Part shown: piece by piece, positions 6,715-15,145 of the stretch
Layout of the letters: every line of letters begins with the position of its first letter
Position numbering within the stretch: position 1 is the first letter of the stretch
Assembly (NCBI RefSeq): GCF_035917995.1
Contig: NZ_CP109131.1
Coordinates: 868,001 to 932,000 of the forward strand
Reading direction: 5' to 3'
DNA length: 64,000 bases
Source: Streptosporangium sp. NBC_01755
GTDB lineage: Bacteria > Actinomycetota > Actinomycetes > Streptosporangiales > Streptosporangiaceae
Program-made: the position numbers and the translations under genes
The notes under the pieces: model-generated
Databases searched by the model: none
The model's input: the letters and a program-made list of their open reading frames with translations, nothing else
Told to the model about the DNA's origin: nothing

Positions 6715-8223
6715 ATGCTCGCCGTGCTGGTCCGCTGGGGTCTCCGCCTCCTTACCCTCCTGATCGGCGCATGCCTGGCTCTGGCGTTTCCGGCCGTCAA
6801 CGCGTGGTGGTGGGCGTGGGTGGGGCTCGTTCCCCTCCTGCTGCTCCTGGCCCGCGCAGGATCTTTTCGGGAGGCGGCCTGGCGCAGTTGGTTCGCGGCG
6901 GCCGGCTTCTTCGTGACGCTGCACCACTGGGTGCTCCCTTATCTGGGGATGCTCTCGGTGGTGGCGGTCGGGATGGTCGGCCTGCTCTGGGTGCCCTTCG
7001 GGCTTGCCGCCTACGGGCTACTCCGGCGAGCCTCGCTCGCCGGAGTGCTGGTGGCGATGCTCGTGCTGCCCTCGGTGTGGCTGACCGTTGAGGCGCTGCG
7101 CTCCTGGAAGCACCTGGGTGGGGCGTGGGGAATCCTCGGTCTCAGCCAGTGGACGGTAGGGCCGGTACTCGCCGTCGCCGCCCTCGGCGGGGTGTGGCTG
7201 CTGAGCTTCCTGCTGGTCGCCGTCAACATCGGGATCACCGCCCTCCTGATCCCCGGCGCCACGCTCTGTACCCGGCTGGCCGGTGGAGGAGTTGCCGTCG
7301 CTCTGGCCGCGGCCGCGGTCGGCTACGGGATACTGCGGCCGGAGCCGACGGTGACCGGCAGCATACGCGTGGCGGGCGTGCAGCCCGGTATCGTCTATGG
7401 CCCGAAAGAGCGCCTCGCCACCCATCTGCGGCTCACCCGCGAACTGGCAGGACTCGACCACGACGTCATCGTGTGGGGCCAGAGCAGCGTCGGACTCGAT
7501 CCCACGCAGCGGCCCGACGTCGACCGCCAGTTGCGTCAGGCTGCCGCCGCGACAGGCAGCGACCTGCTGGTCAACGTGGACGCTCGCGACACGTCCGGGC
7601 AGATCACCAAGTCGACCTACCACTACACCGGCGAGGGGCTCGTGGCCACGTACGCCAAGCAGAGGCTGGCGCCCTTCGGCGAGTACATACCGCTGCGACC
7701 GCTGCTCGGCTGGATAGCCGACTACACCGGGGCCCCCGAGCAGGATCGGTCCACCGGCGACAAGCTGACGACGCTGGATGTCTCCGGGGTAAAGGTCGGC
7801 CCATTGATCTCCTATGAGTCGACCTTCCCCGACATGCGGCGCGACCTCGCCCGCATGGGCGCCGATGTCACCATCGTGCAGGGCTCGCTCACCACATTCC
7901 ACGGTAGCTGGGCGCATCCACAGCAGGCCGGCTTCGAGGCCGTGCGAGCGGTGGAGTCCGGCCGCCCGGCGGTGCTGGTGGAGCTTGACGGGACCTCGGT
8001 GGCATTCGACGCGCGAGGCAGGCTACTGGCATGGGTCCCGCCCGAGTACCGCGGCACCTTCATGATCGATGTGCCGCTCTCCAGCGAAGAAACACCCTAC
8101 GTCCGGCTGGGCGACTGGGTACCGGTCATGTCCAATGCGATCGTGATCGCGGCCATCCTCACGCTTGCCGCCCGGCAGGTCGGACGGCGACTGGCCAGAA
8201 GTAGCGGCGCGGGTTGTCGATGA
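6715..8223 (+). CDS. Apolipoprotein N-acyltransferase-like protein with altered active site
   Basis: 502 residues: six to seven N-terminal membrane segments (residues 1-210), a periplasmic-side nitrilase-type domain (about 215-460) and a last membrane segment (about 477-495), the architecture of Lnt, which N-acylates lipoproteins. Of the Glu-Lys-Cys triad only the Lys is seen: K315 (ATYAKQRLAPFGEY). The Glu position reads VWGQSS (Q256, codon CAG) and the Cys position reads LISYES (S366, codon TCC). Either this is an inactive or repurposed paralogue, or a different nucleophile is used. The 3' end overlaps the convergent phosphotriesterase fragment by 65 bp. Confidence 0.75.
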   Translation: MLAVLVRWGLRLLTLLIGACLALAFPAVNAWWWAWVGLVPLLLLLARAGSFREAAWRSWFAAAGFFVTLHHWVLPYLGMLSVVAVGMVGLLWVPFGLAAYGLLRRASLAGVLVAMLVLPSVWLTVEALRSWKHLGGAWGILGLSQWTVGPVLAVAALGGVWLLSFLLVAVNIGITALLIPGATLCTRLAGGGVAVALAAAAVGYGILRPEPTVTGSIRVAGVQPGIVYGPKERLATHLRLTRELAGLDHDVIVWGQSSVGLDPTQRPDVDRQLRQAAAATGSDLLVNVDARDTSGQITKSTYHYTGEGLVATYAKQRLAPFGEYIPLRPLLGWIADYTGAPEQDRSTGDKLTTLDVSGVKVGPLISYESTFPDMRRDLARMGADVTIVQGSLTTFHGSWAHPQQAGFEAVRAVESGRPAVLVELDGTSVAFDARGRLLAWVPPEYRGTFMIDVPLSSEETPYVRLGDWVPVMSNAIVIAAILTLAARQVGRRLARSSGAGCR

Positions 8224-8875
8224 GCATCACGTCGATCTGACGGTCGGTGACCCCGGGCTGGCGTAGGGCCGGCAGGACCGCGTCGTGGATGTGAGTGAAG
8301 TGCCAGTTCGGCGCGACCTGTTCCCGCACACCGGGCGGGAACCAGTCGATGTGACACGAGGCGTCGTGCGAGAGCACCATCCGGTCGGCCAGGCCCTGTT
8401 CGACGAGTCGGGCGACGGTGGCCACCCGCTGGTCGCCGGGCAGCAGGATGTCCAGGCCGAACCGGTCCACCCCCGTATAGGAGCCGTTGTCGATCAGTTC
8501 GTGCAGGTAGTCCAGGTCCGCGGTGTCTCCGCTGTGCCCGATCACCACCGCGCCGAGATCGACCCCTTCCTCTTTAAGGATCTGCTGCGCCACCAGTCCG
8601 GTGCGCCTGGCCGGGTTGGTGTGCACGGTGATCGGCGCTCCCGTGCGCTTGTGCGTTTCGGCCACCGCCCGCAGCACCCGTTCGCCCCCGGGAGTCGGAT
8701 CCCCTTCCAGCGCGCATTTGAGGAAGGCGGCCTTGATCTGCGTTCCGGCGATGCCCTCGGTCAGGTCCTGGACGAACATCGACACCATCTGCTCGTCACC
8801 ACCGAGCAGCGTTCCCGGGCCGTGGTAGGCGAAGAAGTGCGGGACGTCGCTGTAGGTGTAGATTCCGGTCGCCAC
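8159..8875 (-). pseudogene. Phosphotriesterase-family hydrolase, N-terminus missing
   Basis: 238 residues covering the C-terminal two thirds of a phosphotriesterase/lactonase TIM barrel: the Lys region (IKAAFLKCA), metal His residues in ITVHTN and VIGHSGD, and the late Asp in LSHDAS. The first barrel strand with the H-x-H metal pair is absent: upstream DNA belongs to an alpha/beta hydrolase tail. The GTG at 8875 is internal to the family (VATGIYTYSDVP). Without the HxH pair it should not assemble the binuclear metal site, so it is called a pseudogene, although a partial protein could be made. Confidence 0.65.
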
Positions 8876-8899
8876 GATTCGGCTCCGGGCCCGGCCGGT

Positions 8900-9000
8900 T
8901 CAGTCGACCGCACGGGCGGCGTCCCGGATGAGGCGGGTCAGCACGCCCGGCTGGCTGATCATCGGCACGTGCGAGGTGGCCGCCGGCTGCCCGGCCCCGG
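8900..9000 (-). pseudogene. Alpha/beta hydrolase C-terminal tail
   Basis: About 30 codons ending at the TGA at 8900 read GQPAATSHVPMISQPGVLTR then LIRDAA, the typical last helix and catalytic-His segment (SHVPMISQP) of small alpha/beta hydrolases. Everything before it is missing and it abuts the truncated phosphotriesterase, marking a deletion or recombination junction. Confidence 0.5.
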
Positions 9001-9100
9001 AATCCGTTCCAGCGGACCGGCGAGCGCGAGTCAGGAAACACCCGGCATGAGCACCGGGCGGCCCGCTGTTTGACGAGTCCAGGAGGGATGGGGGCATAAT

Positions 9101-10312
9101 CTATGTTCTCACCCGGCTGGCCCGAAACTCCAGGTAGCGTTGCTCGGCGATGCTGGCGGTGGACTTCGCGGCGCGCCGGTAGTGCTCGCACGCCCCGGCC
9201 AGGTCGCCGGTCTTCTCCAGCAGATGCGCCCGTACGGACAGCAGCCGGTGATGCCCGGCCATCCGCTCGTCACCGTCCAATGTGGACAGCAGGGCCAGCC
9301 CGGCCTGCGGGCCCTCGGTCTCGGCGAGCGCGATCGCCCGGTTGAGGGTGACCATCGGGTTGGGCGCGATCCGTTCCAGGACCAGGTAAAGGGCGTGCAC
9401 CTGCGACCAGTCGGTCTCCTCGGCCGTGACCGCGTCGGCGTGCGTGGCGGCGATGGCGGCCTGCAGCTGGTAAGGCCCCAGCGCCAGACCGGCCAGCGAC
9501 GCCTTGACCAGCTCGATGCCCTCGTCGATCAGCCCGCGGTCCCACTTCGTACGGTCCTGCTCGTCCAGCGGCACCAGGTCGCCGGCCTCCGTCGTACGTG
9601 CCTCCCGGCGGGCGTCGGTCAGTAGCATCAGCGCGAGCAGCCCGGTCACTTCGCCGTCCTCGGGCAACTGCGCGTGCACCATCCTGGCCAGCCGGACCGC
9701 CTCGTGCGCGAGGTCGGCGCGGTGCAACTCGCTGCCCGAGGAGGCGGTGTAGCCCTCGTTGAAGATCAGGTAGAGCACGTGCAGGACGACCCGCAGCCGC
9801 TCCTCGCGCTCCGCGCCGTCCGGCAGGCTGAACGAGCTGCCGACGGCCTTGATGCGCTGCTTGGCCCGGCTGATCCTGGCCGCCATCGTGGCCTCCGGAA
9901 CCAGGAACGCGCGGGCGATCTCAGCAGTGGTCAGGCCGCCGACCGCCCGCAGCGTCAGGGCCGTCTGGGAGGCCGCGGTCAGCGTCGGATGGCAGCACAG
10001 GAACAGCAGGACGAGCGTGTCGTCGGTGTCCGGTACGTTCTCGGGCACCACCTCGGTGGCCGTCGCCGACTCCCGCTCACGGCGCGCGTGGTCGCTGCGC
10101 ATCTGGTCGATGAGCCGCCGGGACGCGACAGTCACCAGCCAGCCGCGCGGGTTGTCCGGCACCCCCTCGGCCGGCCACTGCACGGTGGCGGCGAGGACAG
10201 CCTCCTGTACGGCGTCCTCACACCCCTCGAACCGGCTGTGCCGGCGTACCAGCGCGCCGAGGACCTGCGGCGTGAGCTCACGCAGCAGGTCCTCGATGAC
10301 CGGTGCCGTCAT
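9101..10312 (-). CDS. ECF42-type RNA polymerase sigma factor with C-terminal extension
   Basis: 403 residues: sigma region 2 (residues about 10-85, DAVQEAVLAA...NPRGWLVTVASRRLIDQMR), sigma region 4 (about 110-175, TLRAVGGLTTAEIARAFLVPEA) and a roughly 200-residue helical, TPR-like extension (NEGYTASSG, ...YLVLERIAPNPMVTLNRAIA) that defines ECF42-type factors. Such factors have no classical anti-sigma and are co-encoded with YCII/DGPF proteins, exactly as here: the ATG overlaps the stop of the upstream YCII gene by 4 bp (ATGA), implying translational coupling. The extension probably regulates activity. Confidence 0.92.
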   Translation of the reverse strand: MTAPVIEDLLRELTPQVLGALVRRHSRFEGCEDAVQEAVLAATVQWPAEGVPDNPRGWLVTVASRRLIDQMRSDHARRERESATATEVVPENVPDTDDTLVLLFLCCHPTLTAASQTALTLRAVGGLTTAEIARAFLVPEATMAARISRAKQRIKAVGSSFSLPDGAEREERLRVVLHVLYLIFNEGYTASSGSELHRADLAHEAVRLARMVHAQLPEDGEVTGLLALMLLTDARREARTTEAGDLVPLDEQDRTKWDRGLIDEGIELVKASLAGLALGPYQLQAAIAATHADAVTAEETDWSQVHALYLVLERIAPNPMVTLNRAIALAETEGPQAGLALLSTLDGDERMAGHHRLLSVRAHLLEKTGDLAGACEHYRRAAKSTASIAEQRYLEFRASRVRT

Positions 10313-10680
10313 GCCTCCAATTGTCCGTCAGCGAACATCACCTGCCGCACCTCGACCCCCAGACCCTCGATCGCGGTGTCCGGGATCTGCGCCGCCAGCT
10401 CGATCGCCCGCTCCTTGTTCTCACAGTCGATCAGATAGAAGCCGCCCAGGTACTCCTTCGACTCCAGGAAAGGGCCGTCGGTCACCACCGGCTGGCCGTT
10501 GCGTACGGACACCACAGCGGCCTGTGACGGGTCGACCAGCGCCTGCGTGATGATCAGCTCGCCGGACTTCTTCAGCGCCTCGATGAACTTGCCGTGGCCG
10601 TCGCCGATCGCCGCCTTCTCCGCGTCGGTCAGCGCGTCCAGCACGGCCGGGTTGATATGCATGCCGATCAGGAACTTCAT
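10309..10680 (-). CDS. YCII/DGPF-domain protein
   Basis: 123 residues with the family signature VTDGPFLESKEYLGGFYLIDC (given here from residue 67 on) and an alpha/beta ferredoxin-like fold. ATG 10680 is preceded by AGGAG at a good distance. First gene of a two-gene operon with the ECF42-type sigma factor. The biochemical role is not established in this family; genetic linkage to the sigma factor suggests a signalling or sensory partner. Confidence 0.9.
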   Translation of the reverse strand: MKFLIGMHINPAVLDALTDAEKAAIGDGHGKFIEALKKSGELIITQALVDPSQAAVVSVRNGQPVVTDGPFLESKEYLGGFYLIDCENKERAIELAAQIPDTAIEGLGVEVRQVMFADGQLEA

Positions 10681-11113
10681 CTCGCACTCCTCGTGATTCC
10701 AGAGCCCCGGCTGGGCCCTTCGACCGGTTGGTCGGAGCCGCCGCCGTCGTCTTGACACCCCCGCCAGAACTTTCGCATGAGTTTTCGCCGTCGCATCGCC
10801 CGGACCGCGAGGTCGTCATCTCTGGTGCCCCCCCGCCGTGGCAGGCGCGAGAGATCTCCTTCCTGCTGGTGACCCAGTATCTGCAGAACGTGCTCGGCTT
10901 CGCGCTGCTCGGCGTGGAGGCGACTCGCGCATAGAACCCTGCAGAGGCCGGCGTTGTGGTTGTCCTATCCGAACGCGGCACTCCATCGTCACCTCCACGC
11001 ATGACGAGCATGGCCGGCAGCCAACTGACCCTGTGGCGAGCAGCGGTCACGACGCGGCCCTGGCCCCGGTCGGCCGACCGGCCCGGCGGCCGAATATTCG
11101 GCAGGATGCTCAC
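10681..11113. other. Intergenic region with no intact gene
   Basis: This 430-bp stretch separates divergent genes. A plus-strand frame ending near 10934 (REISFLLVTQYLQNVLGFALL, then GVEATRA) looks protein-like but is unrecognised and has no start with a ribosome-binding site; it may be another gene scrap. Promoters for the YCII operon and the methyltransferase must lie here, but no hexamers stand out. Confidence 0.35.
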
Positions 11114-11863
11114 ATGACAGTGAAGAACGGCAGGCGGTGGAACCACAACATCCATTACCACCCCCGCATCCTCCGGGTGGTCCCCGATGACGCCCAGCGC
11201 GCCCTCGACGTCGGCTGCGGCGAGGGCATGCTCGCCCGTGAACTGCGGCAGGCCGTGCCGCGCGTCACCGGCATCGACCTCGACGCGCCCAGCATCGACC
11301 AAGCCCGCGAGCATCCGGACGACGTCGACTACATCCTCGGTGACTTCCTCACCCACCCCTTCGAGCCCGCCTCGTTCGACGTCATCGCATCCGTGGCAAC
11401 CCTGCACCACATGGACGCCGCCACCGGATTGGCCCGCATGCGCGACCTGCTGCGCCCCGGCGGCGTCCTGGCCATCGTCGGCCTTGCCCGCAGCACCATG
11501 CCCAACGACCTGCCGCGCGACCTCGCCGGCGTCGCCGTCGGTACCTTCCACCGCACCACGAAGGGCCACTGGGAGCACCCGTCCCCCACGGTGTGGCCGC
11601 CGCCGGTGACCTACCCGCAGATGCGAGCGCTGGCCGCCGAGATCCTGCCCGGCTCCCGGTACCGCCGCCACCTGCTGTTGCGCTACAGCATCACCTGGCG
11701 CAAACCGCAGGACCGAGCAGGGCCGGCCGGCCAGGTCGACGACGCGACGTGCGGCCCCTGGCGCGGTCGAAATCGGCGTTGTAGGCCAGTACCCGCGCCG
11801 CCTTGCCGGATCGGCAATAGGAGTTGCGAGAGCGGGACGCGATGGGCGAGGTTAGACCGGTGA
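11114..11863 (+). CDS. Class I SAM-dependent methyltransferase
   Basis: Motif I (ALDVGCGEGMLARE) binds S-adenosylmethionine, followed by the acidic loop (VTGIDLD), motif II (FDVIASVATLHHMD) and RPGGVLAIVGL. Start ATG 11114. Relatives normally end around the sequence LLLRYSITWRKP; here the frame continues about 45 more Arg/Pro/Cys-rich codons to 11863, overlapping the next gene, so the true stop may have been lost or the tail is untranslated-like sequence. The substrate is unknown (ubiquinone/menaquinone-biosynthesis-like fold). Confidence 0.8.
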   Translation: MTVKNGRRWNHNIHYHPRILRVVPDDAQRALDVGCGEGMLARELRQAVPRVTGIDLDAPSIDQAREHPDDVDYILGDFLTHPFEPASFDVIASVATLHHMDAATGLARMRDLLRPGGVLAIVGLARSTMPNDLPRDLAGVAVGTFHRTTKGHWEHPSPTVWPPPVTYPQMRALAAEILPGSRYRRHLLLRYSITWRKPQDRAGPAGQVDDATCGPWRGRNRRCRPVPAPPCRIGNRSCESGTRWARLDR

Positions 11864-12540
11864 CCGACGACATCGCAGCAGGATCGCCCGCGTCCGATAC
11901 TCCCCCGCTTGCCAACGGATACGCCGCAGACCCCGCGGTGCAGGCGGAATGGGACAAGCGGTACGCCGCCCAAGAGCAGCTGTGGAGCGGCCGGCCCAAC
12001 GGTGCGCTCGTGACCGAGGTTGCCGGGCTCAGGCCCGGGCGGGTGCTCGACGTCGGCTGCGGCGAGGGCGCGGACGCCGTCTGGCTCGCAAGGGGCGGCT
12101 GGGAGGTGACCGCGCTCGAGGTTTCGGGCGTGGCGCTGGAGCGGGCGGCCGGGCATGCTCGGGATGCCGGGGTCACCGTTCGCTGGGTGCATGCCGCACT
12201 GGTGGAGGCGCGGCTCCCGACGGCGTCCTTCGACCTCGTCTCCGCGCAGTACCCGGCCCTGCTGCGCACCCCCGACGCCGCAGCCGAGCGCGCGCTGCTC
12301 GCGGCCGTCGCGCCTGGCGGCGTGCTGCTGCTCGTGCACCACGCGGGGATGGACACCCATGAGGTGCACGACAGCGGTTTCGACCCGGCTGACTACGTCT
12401 GGCCCCCGATGGTCGCCGCACTGCTCAACGACGACTGGGTGGTAGAGCTGAACGAGCAACGGCCACGAATGGCACCCGACCACGGCGCCGGCGCGCACCC
12501 GACCGAAGACCTGGTGCTGCGCGCGCGCCGACTGCGCTGA
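11842..12540 (+). CDS. Class I SAM-dependent methyltransferase, thiopurine/tellurite type
   Basis: 232 residues. EWDKRYAAQEQLWSGRPN at the front and RVLDVGCGEGADAVWLARGG (motif I) resemble the TehB/thiopurine-methyltransferase-like group that works on small molecules; FDLVSAQYPALL and PGGVLLLVHH complete the fold. ATG 11842 (GAGAG upstream) is preferred; GTG 11860 is an alternative. It overlaps the previous methyltransferase frame by about 20 bp. The hairpin at 12561 ends the unit. Confidence 0.82.
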   Translation: MGEVRPVTDDIAAGSPASDTPPLANGYAADPAVQAEWDKRYAAQEQLWSGRPNGALVTEVAGLRPGRVLDVGCGEGADAVWLARGGWEVTALEVSGVALERAAGHARDAGVTVRWVHAALVEARLPTASFDLVSAQYPALLRTPDAAAERALLAAVAPGGVLLLVHHAGMDTHEVHDSGFDPADYVWPPMVAALLNDDWVVELNEQRPRMAPDHGAGAHPTEDLVLRARRLR

Positions 12541-12560
12541 GGATCCAAACGAAATAACGG

Positions 12561-12594
12561 AGCCCCGGTCCCCGCAGAAAAGGGGGCCGGGGCT
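12561..12594. terminator. Terminator hairpin between convergent genes
   Basis: AGCCCCGGTCCCC pairs with GGGGGCCGGGGCT around an 8-nt loop (GCAGAAAA), a 13-bp stem with one G-T pair. It lies 20 bp after the methyltransferase stop and before the convergent epoxide hydrolase remnant, so it could serve both strands. It has no T-tract. Confidence 0.7.
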
Positions 12595-12672
12595 ACGTCC
12601 TGCCGGCAGATGACGAGGAGCCGTCCGCAAGCGGGCGGATAGTTGATCAGTTGTGCGGCACACACCGTAGTC

Positions 12673-13400
12673 CTACTGGGCGAGTGAGGCGAAGAATTCG
12701 CGGATGTCCCCGATGAGGAGGTCGGGCGCCTCCAGAGCGGGGAAGTGGCCTCCGCGGTAGAACTCTGACCAGTGTGTGATGTTGTGGGCTTTCTCGGCGA
12801 AGCGGCGGATGGCGAAGTCGGCGGCGGCGAAGACCGCGACGCCCGTGGGCACCGTGGCAGGGGGCTTGGGCGCCCACATGCTCGCGTCGTGGAAGCGCTC
12901 GTAGTAGGAGTTGGCCACGCTGCGTGCGGTCTCGGTGAACCAGTAGATGCTGATGGTGGCGAGCAGCCGGTCGCGGTCCACCGCGTCCTCGGGCAGCTCC
13001 TTGGCGGGGTCGGTCCACTCCTTGTACTTCTCGACGATCCAGGCAAGCCGACCGACGGGGAGTCGGCGAGGGCGTGCGCCAGGGTCTGCGGCCTGGTGCT
13101 CTGGAGCTGCATGTAGGCGGACATGTCGTCCTGGAAGTGCTTCATCGCCTGGAGCCGCTGCTGCTCGGTCTCGGTGAGCGCGGCCATGTCGACCTGGTCG
13201 CCGGCGGGGAAGGTGGCCAGCGCGTTGGCGTGCACGCCGATGACGTGCTCGGTGTCGACCCGCCCAAGCGCCGGGCCGATGAACGCCCCGATGTCGCCGC
13301 CCTGCACGCCGTAGCGGTCGTACCCGAGCCGGGCCATGAGCTCGGCGAAGGCCGGGGCGATCCGGGTGTCGGTCCAGCCGGTCTCGGTGATGGGACTCAT
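12673..13400 (-). pseudogene. Epoxide hydrolase, 5'-truncated and frameshifted
   Basis: The first frame (ATG 13400) begins inside an epoxide hydrolase of the EHN/juvenile-hormone type (TRIAPAFAELMARLGYDRYG, then VQGGDIGAF with the nucleophilic Asp). Near 13045 one base has been gained, so WIVEKYKEWTDPAKELPEDA and the rest, to FFASLAQ with the late His (RGGHFPALEAP), are in another frame ending at 12673. The N-terminal EHN domain is missing. ATG 13400 overlaps the stop of the upstream transporter (ATGA), probably by chance. Confidence 0.75.
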
Positions 13401-14338
13401 GTCGTGATTCTGGCTGTGACGGCTGGACGGCAGGGGGCGGATCCGGTGGCGGTCTGGGCGAGGAGGGCGCCGGACAACACGATCAGCCCGCCCACGATCT
13501 GGAACACGCCGAGCGTCTCGCCGACCAGCGCCCAGGCCACGATCGCGCCGCCGATGACCTCCAGCGACGCCACGGTGGCGCCCACGGCGGCCGAGAGCCG
13601 CCGCACGGCGTTCACCCCCAGGATGTACGCGGCCACGGTCGCGACCAGCACCATCCACAGGTACGCCGCCAGCACCGGCAACGTCCGACCACCCGCGGCG
13701 GGCGTGGCGAAGACCGTGAAGGCGTCCCACAGAATGTCCCAGGGCCGGGTGAACGGGATCAGCACCACGGCCGCCCCTGTCATCCCCCAGGCGATGAGCC
13801 CGAGCGGGTCCACATCGTCGCCGAAGCTATCGTTCATCAGGAAATATCCGGCGGAGCATGCCCCGGCCAGCAACCCCAGCAGCAGGCCCAGCGTGTCCAG
13901 CCGTACCTCCTGCCAGACCTCGACGACGATCCCGAGGCCCGCGACCGAGACGACCGCCCCGACGTACGCGGCCCGCGCGAGCCGTACCTTCCGTACCAGC
14001 CGCACCCACGCCACCACCATCACCGGCGCCATGTACACCAGCAGCAACGCGATCCCCACCGGCAGCCGGGTGATCGCGACGAAGTAGAGAGACTGCACCC
14101 CGGCCACCGCCATGACCGCATACAGCCCGAAGAACGGCAACCTGGAGCGGGGGATCCGCAACGCCCGCGGCCTGATCACAACCAGCGCGGCCACCAGTAA
14201 CAGCCCCGCACCCGCCATCCGCGTCCACACGGCCTCGATCGGCGTCAGCCCGGCGGTGATGAGGTATTTGGCCATCGGCCCCGAGAACGCGAAACACCAC
14301 GAGGACACGAACGCGAGCGTGAGCCCCGCATGCCTCAT
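13397..14338 (-). CDS. EamA/DMT-family transporter
   Basis: 313 residues with ten predicted membrane segments arranged as two EamA repeats (MRHAGLTLAFVSSWCFAFSG... and ...AYLWMVLVATVAAYILGVNA...). This superfamily exports metabolites, amino acids or drugs; the substrate cannot be predicted. Start ATG 14338 follows a G-rich ribosome-binding site (GGGGGGTGGG). It precedes the broken epoxide hydrolase on the same strand. Confidence 0.85.
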   Translation of the reverse strand: MRHAGLTLAFVSSWCFAFSGPMAKYLITAGLTPIEAVWTRMAGAGLLLVAALVVIRPRALRIPRSRLPFFGLYAVMAVAGVQSLYFVAITRLPVGIALLLVYMAPVMVVAWVRLVRKVRLARAAYVGAVVSVAGLGIVVEVWQEVRLDTLGLLLGLLAGACSAGYFLMNDSFGDDVDPLGLIAWGMTGAAVVLIPFTRPWDILWDAFTVFATPAAGGRTLPVLAAYLWMVLVATVAAYILGVNAVRRLSAAVGATVASLEVIGGAIVAWALVGETLGVFQIVGGLIVLSGALLAQTATGSAPCRPAVTARITT

Positions 14339-14619
14339 CCCACCCCCCTGTGCCGTAATCACCGTCCAGCGGGCTTGACATTGACATGTCCGGCGTCCCA
14401 GGCGCAATGGGATAACGCTCTTCGCGTGATCGCTGACGGCCGTGTCCGGGTTCGTCTCAACCGGCGCGGTGTCGCCGGTAAGGCGTCAGAAAATCCTCCA
14501 AAGGCGTAGGGATCGCGTCAAAGCCCTGGCGATGGGCCCGGGTATCGGCTCCCATGGGACCGAAGGGCGGTGTCGTGGGGCGTCGCCGGGCCGGGATCCG
14601 CCGCCTGCTGGAGGGTGTT

Positions 14620-14955
14620 GTGAACGAGGTCGTGGGACTGTGGTTGCTAGGCGTCGGCCTCGCCCTGTTCGTGCTCGCAAAGCGCATCAGGGGCGGGCCG
14701 ATACGCGGCTGGGGCGGGCTGGCGGCCAGGATGGGCCTGGGGGACGCGCGGTCGTGGGAGATAACACACGACGAGGTCGAGCCGTGGATCGCGTCGGCGG
14801 GGGTCGCGTCGGGGCTGGCCGGGCTGGCGTCCCTGTCCATCGAAGAGAGCTCGGTACTGGCCGCAGTGACGACGCTGGGCTTGGGACTGTGCGGCGCACT
14901 GCTGGTGGCCGCCGCCGTGACCGGACGCGCGCGGTTACGGCGGCCCGGCGCCTGA
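14620..14955 (+). CDS. Small hypothetical membrane protein
   Basis: 111 residues with two or three hydrophobic segments (VVGLWLLGVGLALFVLA; IASAGVASGLAGLASLSI; VTTLGLGLCGALLVAAAV) and a basic C-terminus. The GTG at 14620 is chosen because GGAGG stands 5-6 nt upstream; an ATG at 14554 would add 22 Arg-rich residues. No family is recognised. It stands alone between convergent and divergent neighbours. Confidence 0.5.
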   Translation: MNEVVGLWLLGVGLALFVLAKRIRGGPIRGWGGLAARMGLGDARSWEITHDEVEPWIASAGVASGLAGLASLSIEESSVLAAVTTLGLGLCGALLVAAAVTGRARLRRPGA

Positions 14956-15145
14956 GAGCCTGATCACGGCTGCGTCCCCCGCCTCGCTCCCTTCGGATGC
15001 GCTCGGCTTCCCGCTGGTGCCGGCAGTCGGACGGCCCGGCGAGGAGCTTGAGGTGCTTCCTGGGGACGCGTCGGAGATCCGGAAAACACCGACTCACCCT
15101 GACCCGCAGTAAAACATGACGTGTTGCATAACCGCTGGTCAGAGC

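Noticed and set aside
15113-15125. AACATGACGTGTT dyad downstream of the TrmA-family gene
   Set aside because: Short imperfect palindrome at a 3' end with no start codon nearby; likely chance.
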